A stretch of DNA of 64,000 nucleotides from Climacteris rufus (taxonomy: Eukaryota > Chordata > Aves > Passeriformes > Climacteridae), in contig VZRZ01002329.1 of NCBI GenBank assembly GCA_013398175.1, forward strand, positions 467,850-531,849, written 5' to 3'. Below, in pieces: positions 11,001 to 23,000 of the stretch (its first letter is position 1; the number at the start of each line of letters is the position of its first letter). The notes beneath the pieces were generated by a model. It was not told where the DNA came from. It did no database searches and saw nothing but the letters and a program-made list of their open reading frames with translations. Position numbers and translations under genes: made by a program.

Positions 11001-14000
11001 GGCTGTAGCAAAAAAAGGAGCTTACTCCTTCTCCTTACCTGGAGAGCCATAATTTCCCTCAGCCACATCAGAAACTGAATTGCTAATTCCTCATGTGCTG
11101 CCCTGTGAGTGTCCCTAGCCCAGAACAGCCCCCTTGGAGCACCCACTGGTGCTGTACAAAGCTTCGGTCACCATGGCTATTGAGTATTCCTATAAATGGG
11201 AACCTGCATTTTTATGAATTTGGTGAAGTTTCCAAGGCCTTCGCCTCCAGTTTCCTGTAAGTAGGTTAAGTTGTGTATCCATAACATCAGGACAAGCAAC
11301 AATAGCAAACCTGGTCTGAAACAGACTTCAGGGTTTTGTACCAAACAACCCCTGAGCACAGCAGTAAAATACTTTTCTGTCATCCTCAGCCAGCCACAGG
11401 ACTTTCCTGTTAGTGAACATTTACTATTGATTTGGTTTTTGGCTTTTGTATCATTCACTGCAGGACTCTAAGTGGTTATTGGAAACAGCAGAGCCTGCAG
11501 CATCTACAGCCAGAAGGGGTTAAGCACATCCATGGAGAGTTCAGGCCCAAGGGACTGGACTGCACTCCCAAAGATGAGCAGAGAAATGAATAAGAGGAGA
11601 TTAATTGCATTTACACATTTCCTTTAATACCACAATGATTCCTTTTGGTTGCATCTTTCAATAAGCCAAGTAACAAGACAGCCAAACTTCAACGCTGTTA
11701 GGTCCTATTTCCTGTTTCTCTGCATGTTTATTATTTACCACACTTCTGCATTTAATTTGAAGGAGTAATATGGCCTGAGAGTGCCAGGCAGGTTCTTACT
11801 GGGCTTCCCTGCTCCTGCTCATGCCATCAGTGCTGTGCAGCCGTCTTTGACCTGGAAGCTGTGAGCCCCACAGTGACCAATTACAGTCCCTGACAGGGGG
11901 TCCCCAGTGGCTCAGTCTGGAGATGGAAATGTGCAGCTCAGCCAGGGCCTGAGATCTCCCCCATCCCTGGAGAGCCCCCTGCTCCTGCTGTTCTCAGGCC
12001 AGGGGGGTTGGAAAGGAGCAGGGATGCATTAGCAGCCTTTGCAGTGAAAATGAAAACACCAGCAGGAACCCCAAGGCTTTGCTTTCCCAAGATCCTTTCT
12101 CTTTCCCATATAAGTGCTGTTATTGTTATATTTCTATTTTAGGCCACAAACATAACTTTATTTCTTTTTCCATTTCACTCAGGTTTTAATGAGTTCTCTT
12201 CATGCACAAGAGAAAGGATAGTTCTTGATGATAATAATAATTGGACCACAGGGAAATACTGACTGTGAGTGGCTGACAGGCAGGGTACTTAAGAGGAGAT
12301 TAAGGCATTTCTGATCAGAGTGTAGCTTTTGGGGGTCAGGGTGAAATATAGTGACTTACGTGAAACAGCAGCAAAACTACTGATTTTTCATGGTTTTCTT
12401 TTAGCCAAGAAGCCTAACAATGAAGCCAAAATTCCCCATAGTGACTGGAGAAGCTGGATTTTTTCTTGTCAAGGTGAGGCATCATTTCAGCAGCCTCCCT
12501 CCTTGGAGCCCTCAGTGAATAATAATGATCATGTAGTTGCAGTTCCATATCTCTACCCATCAATATCCTTCTTAAGTGGAAGGAAGAACAAGTTTATGTG
12601 TGTTTTGGGAAAATGCTGTTGAAAACACCAAACACATCATTGCCCTGCTGTTGTGCTGGGAATTGCTGAGCTGGAAGGTACATGCAAGAAAATATCCTTA
12701 GACAGCAGTTAACCCCACAAACATTTAACCTCAGCTAATCCTGGAAGTTGTTAATAGAGATCCTGATCAGATACATCAGATCAAACATGGCCTTGGGTCT
12801 TCAGGGGCAGAACTTGCAGGGGACAAACCAACCTCCCATCACAGACCTGGAAGCAGGAGGGATAAAGATTTTATCTACTCTCTTCAAATGATAGTTTTAA
12901 TTAGTTTGGCTTTGACTGATACTGTACCACAGGGTCAGCACTGGTTATCAGATTTCAACATCTCAGCCTCATATTTGGAATGAGGCTCCATTTGTAACAT
13001 GTTTTGGCCCATGCCATTTTTTTTCAACTATATGACTTAATGATGAATGATACAAAACTCACTGCATCTTTGTGGGAAGTATTCAATAGTATTACCTTGT
13101 AATAAAATAGTTTATCTTAAATAGTAGTGTGAAAATATCAACTTATTAAATCCATGGCAGTATCAGTCACTGTTTGGGGAAAAAACACCTAGAATGAGCA
13201 ATAAATAATCAAGCCACCAAAAAAGAGCAGAATCTGGATGAGCTGGCTGGTATTTTTAGTGTTCCATGAAAGCAATCCCCAGGGAAAGGCAAAGCTGGTT
13301 AGAGGACAAAGGTGAGGCTTTAGTCACTGGTACTTGATTTCTGGTGCACTACCACTGCAAGCAGCCAGGGGAAAGATTTACCAAGGTATTTAGGTACCTA
13401 AACATGCCTAGCAGCATTTATAGCAGCATCTAAGTAGGTTAGGTGCCTAATTCCCATTAACTCCACCAACATGTTTAAGCTGCTCAACGTCTTTGCAAAG
13501 CTGCCCCCAGTGCCTGGGCTGCCAGGTGCCAGGCTGAACTGGTGTGACTGGGCTCCTTCCCTGCACTGGGGAGGGTGGGGAACACACGAGCAGCAGGAGC
13601 ACAGAACTGAGCAGAGGCTCCTGAGCCCACTGCATTTTTGCTGCTCACTTCAAGTAGAGCCACACAAAAGTCGCTCAGAGCAGCATTTGCAAAAAGGCCA
13701 CTGAATTTTGGTGCTTGGTTTGGATGAGCATTAATGCTCCTGCAGGAGTAGCTGGAGCTGAGGGTTAAGAATCCCATCAATTCCCAGAAAATGAAACATT
13801 TCACAGGCCAAGTCGGAACAGCATTTCCTGAGCTCCTGGAGAGCCTTTCCCACAGTCAGTCCTGCACAGCCTGGCCTGTTCCACAACCACAACTATTTTT
13901 CTTCAAGGATTTTCCTTGCCTTACCTCAGTGGAACCAGGCACCTCCTAAACGTCAGAAACAGACTTAAATAAATGAACCAAACCATTCCTAAAGCAGCCT

Positions 14001-14480
14001 GTTACAAGGGGCATTTCAATAGATGGAGAAAGTTATATGGGGCAGATTCATTCCCTTATAAAGGTGTAGTTTTCATTTTTTTTAAGGCTATAAAATGCAC
14101 TTTAGTATCTTTTCCACTTATTTTTTTTTATTCAGGAATAAAAATGAAAAGTTTCTGTTTACAGTGTTGCATATGTTGACAACTGCTCTTTACAAATTCT
14201 GTTCCAGTTATCCTAGAATAATTTTCTCAATATACACAGTTCAGTTTAATCAAAATAATTTTCACAAAACTATTTCACAGAAAGGAAGAGACAAGGGGAG
14301 ATCAAGAGAAATAACCTAGGAAACAAGTATGCCAGTGTACAAAAATAGATTGGAACATTTGGAGATTGTAGGTATGAAAATGTATTCTCAGCCACGGAGA
14401 ATGGGAGCTGGTGGATTATCTGAGGAGGGAAACGCTCACCGCAGCAGCTCAAGAGATGCAGAACTCTATTTCTAACATCT
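11001..14480. other. Intergenic, no gene recognised
   Basis: Mixed-composition unique sequence with no exon, RNA gene or clear mobile element that I could identify. Confidence 0.45.
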
Positions 14481-14670
14481 CTAATTTCTAGGCAAATTTA
14501 GAAGAGAGAGGGAGAGAGAGGCTCCAGGTCTGAGCCACGTTCTCATCCGTGGGAGGGGACAGTACCCATTCCCAGCCCCAGCTCCCCAGGCAGGGCAGCA
14601 GCCTGAGCAGAGCTCTGCTCCTCCAGCTGGTCCCACACAAGGACAGCTTTAAACTGCTCTCCATGGAGCC

Positions 14671-14890
14671 CCAGCTCCTGCAGAGCCTGCCTGACCCACA
14701 GTCCTTGTCCCTAAACATCCCCAGCTCCTGCAGAGCCTGCCTGATCCACAGTCCCCATCCCTAAACAGCCCCAGCTCCTGCAGAGCCTGCCCGATCCACA
14801 GCCCCCGTCCCTAAACATCCCCAGCTCCTGCAGAGCCTGCCCGATCCACAGTCCCCATCCCTAAACAGCCCCAGCTCCTCCCTGGAGCAC
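14671..14890. repeat. 50-bp GC-rich minisatellite, four full units plus a partial fifth
   Basis: The unit begins ccagctcctgcagagcctgc and recurs at 14,671, 14,721, 14,771 and 14,821, exactly 50 bases apart; a fifth copy starts at 14,871 and breaks down after about ten bases. Units differ at few positions. Units 1 and 3 end in acatcc and units 2 and 4 in acagcc, so the array is really two copies of a 100-base pair of units. It lies about 1.4 kb past the presumed STXBP4 3' end. Confidence 0.95.
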
Positions 14891-16304
14891 CCGGCTGCCT
14901 GCACAGAGCCACCAGCAGAAGGAGTGGAGGCTGCACAAGGCAAGGGGAGCTCCCAAACTCTGCTGGGCAGAGCTGGGAAGCTGCAATCTGTGTGCAGCCT
15001 GGCCATCACTGGAGTATGAACAGAAAGTGCTGCATAAAGCATCCAAATGACTACTACAGCTACAACAAACACCACAAGGAGTTCAGAACATCACATACCC
15101 TCTGTGGGTCATGAGTCTGTGCCATTCTCAGAAAGGGGATTGAAATAAAAATGCTTCTGGAGGGTTCAAGCCAGAAACTGAAGTACCCACTCTGTCCCTT
15201 CAGCCTGGGCTCTCTGGGAGCACAGAGGAGGCACGTAGGAGCCACTGGAGAAAATATGGCTAAAGCACTCATGTGTTATTGCTATGAGAAGTTTTCTTAG
15301 AAATGTAAGTTGCTTTGGGTCTGCTGAGCAAGCTGTTCTCCCTAATCCACACCACCTGTGTAGATTCACAGATAATTTGGGTCTGACCTAGTTAAAAGTA
15401 CAAAACAAAATTTTCCTATTTGCTTATTCAATATACCCTGACATCTACTTCCTGCAAAGCCTGCAAAGGCCTCTTTCGTGAGCTTCAGGAAGCACATTTG
15501 GTGATGTGCTCTCCAGCTCCCAGGCCAAGTGCAGGAGATTGCTGGGCTGCTATTCAGAGACCTGACTTGGATTTCAAAAGAAAGTCTATTTGATTCAAAA
15601 GGATCAACAGCTCCAGTGAGCCTGACCTGGCACAGCTCTGCAGTGCTGAGGACAGAGAGCGTGGTCGAGGCACCAGAACTGTGGTAAGTCTGGACTTTAT
15701 ATCCAGTCCTCAGAGGAAGAGGATTCTTAACTCCAATCCCACAGCTGCTGAAGACAGACCTCAAAAAATGTGATTGCAGCCTTCCTCACACTGCCACAAT
15801 CCCCTTGTCCCTCCTGGACTGCGTTTCAGAGATAGAGTTTTCCTTTGGCATATCCATCAGTGCTTTTGCAGGTTCAGGTCTGTCTCCTTCATTAGTAACA
15901 CCACCATGATGCACACAACACACACCCAAAGAGCCTCCAGAAAAACGTAGCACAGAATCATTTGACAAAGCTGACATCACACATGTTGTGCTGTGAATAA
16001 TGAGATTTTAAATATCCTGTGCTACTAAGGTACACAAAACCTGATCATTAACTTGCACTAGCACCCCAATCATTTTCTTTATCCTCTTTAAATCATCACC
16101 AATGTGTACAAAATGATTTTGTTCTACTTAAAAGACCAGTTCTGAGGAGGTGACTGATTTCTGCTGATCCTGGAGGTGGTTTCACAGGTTGCATTGTACT
16201 TGAAACTTCACAGCTTCCACTGAAGTATTTGATGTGTGTCTGTATCAGTTTAGCAGAGTAGAAAAGTAGAATAATTTTCATTCTTGCCTCATATTGTTGT
16301 CAGA
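14891..16304. other. Region downstream of STXBP4, no gene recognised
   Basis: Unique sequence between the minisatellite and the presumed STXBP4 3' end. Open frames on the minus strand (for example 15,366-15,764) show no recognisable motif. It might include an extended 3' UTR. Confidence 0.4.
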
Positions 16305-16907
16305 GAATGGTGTCCTCCATGAAAACTTTATTTTTATTTTTCAAAGATTCATTTTTCTAAAGCTCAACAACTAATCTTTTGTTTTAAAAGTCATCAGGGC
16401 TCCAATACGTGTAACAAATAGCTACATTTCTATTAGCAACACTTATTTGCAGATTTCTCCCATAAAAATAAGAATTTTGAATTAAGTCATCTGCATTACA
16501 GTCTAGCACTGGTTCAAAAACTCCAGCCACTGTGCATCTCTCAGTCAGCCATCAGCTGGAATCTATCACCATCTTCAACCTCATATGGGTCAAAGCTGTG
16601 AAAACTTCACTTCAGGTCAGGGAGATTATGTCAGTGGGGAAGTCATGAAAAGACTGGACCGGGCCCTAAGGTGAGACTGATCCCTGCACACCAAAAAGGG
16701 CAGATGAAGGACTCCTGTGGCACCTGCATCCTTTGTAGCACCCACCAACAAACCCACCTCAAAAACGGCCGAACTTCCTCCAGCTCACTGGGGAGAAACG
16801 TCACCAGGTACTACTACATTACACTAGAAAGCAGGTGGATTAAAACCTGTGCATCTTCTCACTAAGGTACTAGAAGCAGACAAGCTACTCTCTGTGCACA
16901 GCCATCC
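16305..16907 (-). other. STXBP4: Probable STXBP4 3' UTR
   Basis: The stretch from the stop codon to about 30 bases past the first AATAAA on the minus strand has no other such signal in between. The 3' border is inferred; a longer UTR using signals further left is possible. Confidence 0.5.
16327..16338 (-). terminator. Tandem AATAAA polyadenylation signals for STXBP4
   Basis: On the minus strand two adjacent AATAAA hexamers occur within a dozen bases (plus-strand tttatt at 16,327-16,332 and 16,333-16,338), about 570 bases after the stop. They are the first such hexamers after the stop. Use as the cleavage signal is inferred. Confidence 0.5.
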
Positions 16908-17019
16908 TCAGCTCTTGGGCCCAGGGAGGTCTCTGATCCCATCCTCCTCCTCCTCGGAGCCCAGCAGGCTCAGCGCGCTGGTGACGGGGTGGATCCAGGA
17001 CGTTGTCTGCGTCACATGG
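16908..17019 (-). CDS. STXBP4: STXBP4 exon m, second half of WW domain, C terminus and stop
   Basis: The acceptor gttttcag is followed by one base completing Asn, then HVTQTTSWIHPVTSALSLLG, an acidic SEEEED stretch, a short Pro-containing tail and a TGA stop. The two Trp of the WW domain are 22 positions apart, and the Pro three residues after the second Trp is present, so the fold should be intact. Human has HVTQTTSWIHPVMSVLNLSR and an acidic tail at the same place. High GC and many CpGs mark the exon against AT-rich surroundings. Confidence 0.97.
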
Positions 17020-20000
17020 CTGAAAACAAACAAGGAACACCATCAGCAACCCAAAAGAGGCTCACCCATCCCAAAACAAGGAATTCCAGGTGGAGTCTGG
17101 AGTTGTAATGATCTTTATGACACTTTCAAACACAAAATAAATGCGAGATTTTTAGAAAAAATGTGGAGTCTTCTGAGAGCCAGAACCTGGACTGGAGGTT
17201 CCATTTCCCAAGACAATAAAGAGAATGTTTCTGAATGAGACTCCTGATACAGACTGGTGGTATTTCCTGGTAATTATTGGTGCTGCAGACAATTAACCCA
17301 GCAGTGGTGCAGAGCCCAGACTAAGGAGTCTGGTGAAACTCTGACGAGCCAGCAGGGCATTAACACAGCCCCACAGCCTGAGGGAGGCAGGGTGGTCAAG
17401 AGGAAGTTGAGCAAATGTGGAGTCACATCATAGAAATACACTCAGCTCTTCAGAACATGAACCTGGAAGTGTCCAAGGCCAGGCTGGATGGGGTTTGGAG
17501 CAACCTGGGATAGTGCAAGGTGTCCCTGCCCATGGCAGGGGGGTGGAACGAGATGATATGTCAGGTCCCTTCCACCCAAACCATTCTGTGATTCTGTAAT
17601 TACTATTCTATCATCACCATATAATTCCTCTCCTTGAAGAAAAAGGCTGGCAAATAAATTAAAAAATTATGGTTTTTGCATGTCTTCTAGACCAAATTCT
17701 GGACATGCTCCCACAGCCTTTACACACACAACAAAAGGGTGTCAGTGCTGCTTTTTAAGGTTTAAACCCCACATCTGACATGCAGGCTAAGCTGCTTTAC
17801 AGTTTTTGGAAAGCTTCTGTATGAATGGAGAGAGCCCAAGCAAGGCTCAGTAAGGACAGAGCCAGGGATGGGTTTGGTGTCTGTGGTGAGAACACTGCAC
17901 ACCTTGTGAGTGGTGCTGTGCATGTGAGCCATACTGTGTGTGGGAACACACTGCCTCTTCTCCCTTCTGGAATAATGTGTTCTTGGGAAAGGAAATAGCT
18001 TCTTTTCACTTAAAAAAAAAAAAAATCTTGCTAATAAATTCACAGCTTTTATAGTCAAGTCAGTGCAAAGATTAATTTTGTAATAAAAGTTCACTACAAG
18101 AACAAGCTGAAAAATATTGTATGTATAATAAACACCACCAAGGACAAACAGCTCTTCTCACACATGCTAACATTGAATGTCCCTAAAGCCATGTCTGTAC
18201 TCACCTTTCAGGTGCACTGGTTTAATTAAATATGAAGTGTCATGATGAAACTGACTTTGGATTTACCTTTTCAAGAGAAAACAGGTTTTGTCCTTCTGCC
18301 TTCAAGGACACCTTCTTGAATGACTGATTATGGAAATGGATACACTGAAGTGGGAATCTGAGTCAGTGTTCCACTACACTGAGTTATGGGTTTGGGAATC
18401 ACTATTCCCATCAACATGATCACACTATTCACACCTTTCATTGAGTGCACTGAGCTCACAATCAGTTGGGTGTGATGAGGATGGGGTAAATATGATCCTA
18501 ATGTAAATCCCAGCTGGAGCTGCAGGAACAGTTACCTGGTGACCGGAGCATTGAGGCACTACTTCAGTTGAAGCAACTTCTGAGTAAGGACCACATAAGG
18601 TAAACAAAGTGTGGAATGTAAAGGCCATATCCTCAGTTCTTATCCATTAAAAAGAAAGATCAACCCCCAGAGCTCCAGTTCTATGTAAAACCAACTGAGA
18701 AGTGCTCTTTAGGTGAGAGCAGCACTGGATGGACTCCATTCCTCAATAGTATGTTACAAAAATGTGCATTACTGGGGTTGCAGGATCAGTTTCATAGGAG
18801 TTAAAACAGAGGATAAATGAAAAACATGTTCCTACAGAACATACACTGCAGCAGACACTGACCACTCTCAAGCACAGTAAGTGTTTCATTCTAAGAAAGC
18901 AAATGCACCATTTTTACTAGGAATAAGAGCAACTTGCCAAGCATTTCCAATGTCTACCTTTAGAAAGTCAGATGACAGCCAACATGAAGAGAGTCCTTTT
19001 ACAATGTTTTATGAGAGACTTGTGAATAAAGTCTGTCTAACCAAGAACATCATTCCCGTTACTCCACAACACATGGAAATGCTTACATATTTATATTTGT
19101 AAATATACTAAAGAATATATCTTTGCTGTATTTTTCTGCAATGCTTCTATAAGGTCAGGAAATGCCTTGTTTCCCAATTAAGTATTGGGTCAATAAGGCT
19201 TAGGACTGAAGATGTGCTCTAAATTGAAGTCCCAGCATGTGATTTCATTTATTGGTATAACAACACAGAACTCCTTCCAATACCTGCAGAATTATGGGAG
19301 CTGAATGAACTGGATTCCATCCATTCCATCTCTGCCAATGCAAGATTTATTGCCTCCAGTACTGTTTTAAGTGTTTATATTGTCTACTTCTATCAAGCCA
19401 TTTCTGAGCAATCCATTGCTGAATTTAAATTAGAACAAAATTATTTCTAAATCTGTTTCTTTTCCCATTTGACCTCCTCATGGAGCATGCCCTGACCTGC
19501 TGTGTACCTGCAGCCTTGGTTCCATTTTGCCCTGAGCACGCAGCATCAACCCTGTGAAATGGCAGAAACTACACAGGAGTAGAAAAGTTACAAGGAAAGG
19601 CACCCACAGATCTTTGATGTAACAAACTAAAAGAATTCTTTGTAAAGTGTTTATCCTTCAGAAGCTTTTCCTCCTACATACTTCAGGGCCAGGAGGCAAA
19701 TGACAGCATGCCCAACTTCCTGCTACTGCTGTCAGATCCTCAGCTTGCTCTCACAAAAATTCAATGCAAAATAATTCTCCAGATCTTTAACAGTGCAGAA
19801 TTGTGGCACTGAAATCAGGGTTGCAATTCTCTGTATTCAGTGGTGTAACACTGGTTCATCACTGGTAGGACAGAAGAGAACCAGTTTTCATCCATTTTCA
19901 AAACATGGGGCCAAAGATTGCTCTGAAGTCAATCTGCTGCTGCAAGCACTCCTGATTTGAACTCAGCTCCTTCCAACTTGCTCTAGACTTTATCCCACGG

Positions 20001-23000
20001 GCAATTCTCCTAAGACAGTTTGGTTTAAACCCTTTGCCAAAATCCTTACTAGGAAAAGAGCTCTTATAAATAAACATTAAGTCCAGATACCATGTCTCAC
20101 ATTGTAGACAGACACACACAATACGCACAGATTATTTAGGCAGAGAATAAATGTATAAACCCTGCTGCTATTTATTTTTAGCTCTCCAAAAGTGCTGTGA
20201 CTAAAGAGCTTTGACATAATCAGTCCGAAGAGATAATCCCAGATTTACTGGTTTGCAGAACATTCTTGTATTAGAAATACATCCTCTCTGATTTGTGTGT
20301 TAGGGCCAGCAATAAAAAGTGAGAGGGAGTCCAAATCTACCTCTAGGTTTTGCTTCATTGATGCAACTGATTTGAATATTAAAGGAGTATTTGGAAAGCC
20401 AGCATTACAAAGTTTAAATGTACAACGTTTTCCATTTGCAAATGTTCCTGTTCAAAAGTCTAATTTAATGTTTTTAGAGCAATTAGCAACATTTAAAGAT
20501 TTTTAGGTTTTCAAACAAATCATTGCTATCGGAGGGCAGCCAAATTTATTGTTAGAAAACAGAAACATTTGATCTGGAAATATGTCAGTAGATTAGTCTG
20601 TCTTTTTAACATTAGCAAACTGCAGGACAAATTTCAGAGCTTGGGAAAACAAAACATGAGAACAGAGGGATGTTTTGGCAAAGAAATAGTAGCGGATTAT
20701 TTCAAATGCCATTATAATTACTCTCCTTATGGCTCTTCCTTCTTCACATGGAAAACTATTTATTTTAAAATGACAACCTCAGACAATCTCTTAAGAAAAG
20801 AATAACTCCAAGAAAAATGTGGAGAAAGGCTAATGGAAAAAATATCTGCACCGTTCTTAGATTTTAAGCACTATCAAGACATGTTTTTCACCTTAAACTG
20901 TGTTCTCCGGCCAGGGTGAAACTCTGGAGCCTAACAGGGAATTGTGAAGTCTTGCAGACTTCACAAGTGCTGCAGGTCTCAGTGCAGGAGGTTGAGCTGC
21001 AAACCTGTCATGCAGAATTCTTGGAAGTTGTTTTTTTCCCCCCCTTTTGTCATGGGATGACATTCATAACACCTAGCTCAAAACTGCACCAGGGTTCCTG
21101 AGCTTTAAAAGGAAAAATCTTGTGCAAGATCCATTTGTTTGAGATCTGTTCAGGAGAGGAAATGCAGCCTGAAGCAATTAGTCAGTCAAACTCTCCTAAC
21201 AAATAGGGAACATTACTCATTAGGGGCCAAAAAGGATTTAGTTGTATTTCAACTTACAAAGCCAAATTCTGGCCCCATTCCTCTCTACCAAACAGAGCAG
21301 GATGAAAGATGAAAGTGAAAGCAGAACTCTCCTTGTGTAAAATAACACAACTCTCATGTTTTCCTACTAAATGAGCACACCCCATAAACTAAATCCATGT
21401 AATCCATAGTAGTAATTCTGCTAAACTTTTAATCTTACCTTACTTTTTGATTTCCCGAACATTACTAGCCCTTTAAAATGCAACAGTGCTCAGCTGAAGA
21501 GCATTGATGCTTGATGGAGCTGTTCCTGATCTGGGCACAAAACCTCTGCAAAGCCCTTGTGGTGCCCCCAGTGCTGCTGAGAGCCTGGCACAGGGCACTG
21601 CCCGCCCTGAGAGCTTCACCCTTTGCTGCTTTCACTGCTCTTCTTGAAATAATCATTACAAAATGTAGCAAAGAGCACTGCTAGATGTAAAAGAAATGGG
21701 TTGGAAGAGAACACGCTCTACAGTGCCCAGAAATATATTCCACTGTGCTTTGGTAGTTTTTAGACTCACATGCATATCCCAGTGGGAAGTTCTGGAGTTC
21801 CTGTGTGAGGAGTGTGTGCCATCTGCCAGAGCACTGGGAATACTGACTCCACATCCCCTCGTTACCCACTGACATGCAGGCCCTGGGCACTGCTGGCTTG
21901 GAGACTAATGAGGGCCAGAACAACAGGAAAATAAAGAACAATGCCCCTGAATGAAGATCCTGAAACTTAATCCTTCCTGCAGAGGCTGTGCCATCCTCCC
22001 TGCTTGCTCTTGCACAGCCTGTGTTGCTCAGTGCTGCACTCCACACGGCTTCACAAGATTTGCTTCAATTACTGCCTTTGTCTTTTGTTTCCAGGCCTTT
22101 CTGTTCCTGTTCCCCTCGTGCTTGGGACAGCCCTTTGCTTTGCAAGGATCCGTTTTCCCTTTCAAACCCACAGTCCCAAATCTCACACCTCAGAGAAGGT
22201 ACTCAGCTCTTATTTTACTAATGTTTCTCTCACTTGCTCAAGCAACTCTCCTGGGACATGATCAATGTTCCTTGGGCACCTTTGGAAATGCTGCATAATT
22301 AGAAAATATCCCATCAAACATAGATCCTGCACAAAATGGAGCAGTCCCAGCTTGGACCAGCACCTCCCATCCTGGAAGAGAGAGAGAGAATCACCTTCCC
22401 CACAGAGCAGGTGGCAATGGAGCACCTCTGGCAGTCCCAGGGAGCTGCTGCTCCTAAGGCAGCCCATGGGATTGTGGCAATAACTGCCCTTCAGTCACAG
22501 CCAGGCTGCCTCCCATCACTGTGGAGTTTAGATAAATACAGCCACACTTGGTAGGCAGGATGGTCAAAAATGGGCTGATTCTGTTGCCCTCAAACCTCTA
22601 CCTGATAATGCTGCTGAATCACTCTATAATCAGACTGAATATAACGGGGTGCACTTCACAGGTTTTGAAAATGCATTCCTAATTTGAACTATTTCTCAGC
22701 TTTCCCGAGCCAGTGCTTTTAGCACTTTGATGTTGTCCCTTATGAATTGAAACTTGGTATTCATTTTTTGTTTTTTCAGCTCTCAGAGCCAGCACATGGC
22801 TGCAGACCCAGCCAAGGTGTCTGTCATGGTTGGTGTCCCCCTTGGAAAGGCCAGTGGTTGGAAAAAAGATGTTAAATGCTGTAAGGGAATACCAACTCGA
22901 GCAATGGAAAACCTTTGCTATTTTGAAGAGCAAATGTTGGGAGGATCTGCAAGGAATAACTTATTCTGAGCTGTAACTAAAGCATTTTAATTTAGCGGGT

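Noticed and set aside
14471..14522. GA-rich run as a microsatellite
   Set aside because: Short and irregular; does not form a clean repeat array.
221..16300. Search for HLF exons (basic leucine zipper) on the minus strand
   Set aside because: The leucine-zipper exon would give a long recognisable frame with an Arg/Lys-rich basic region; none is present.
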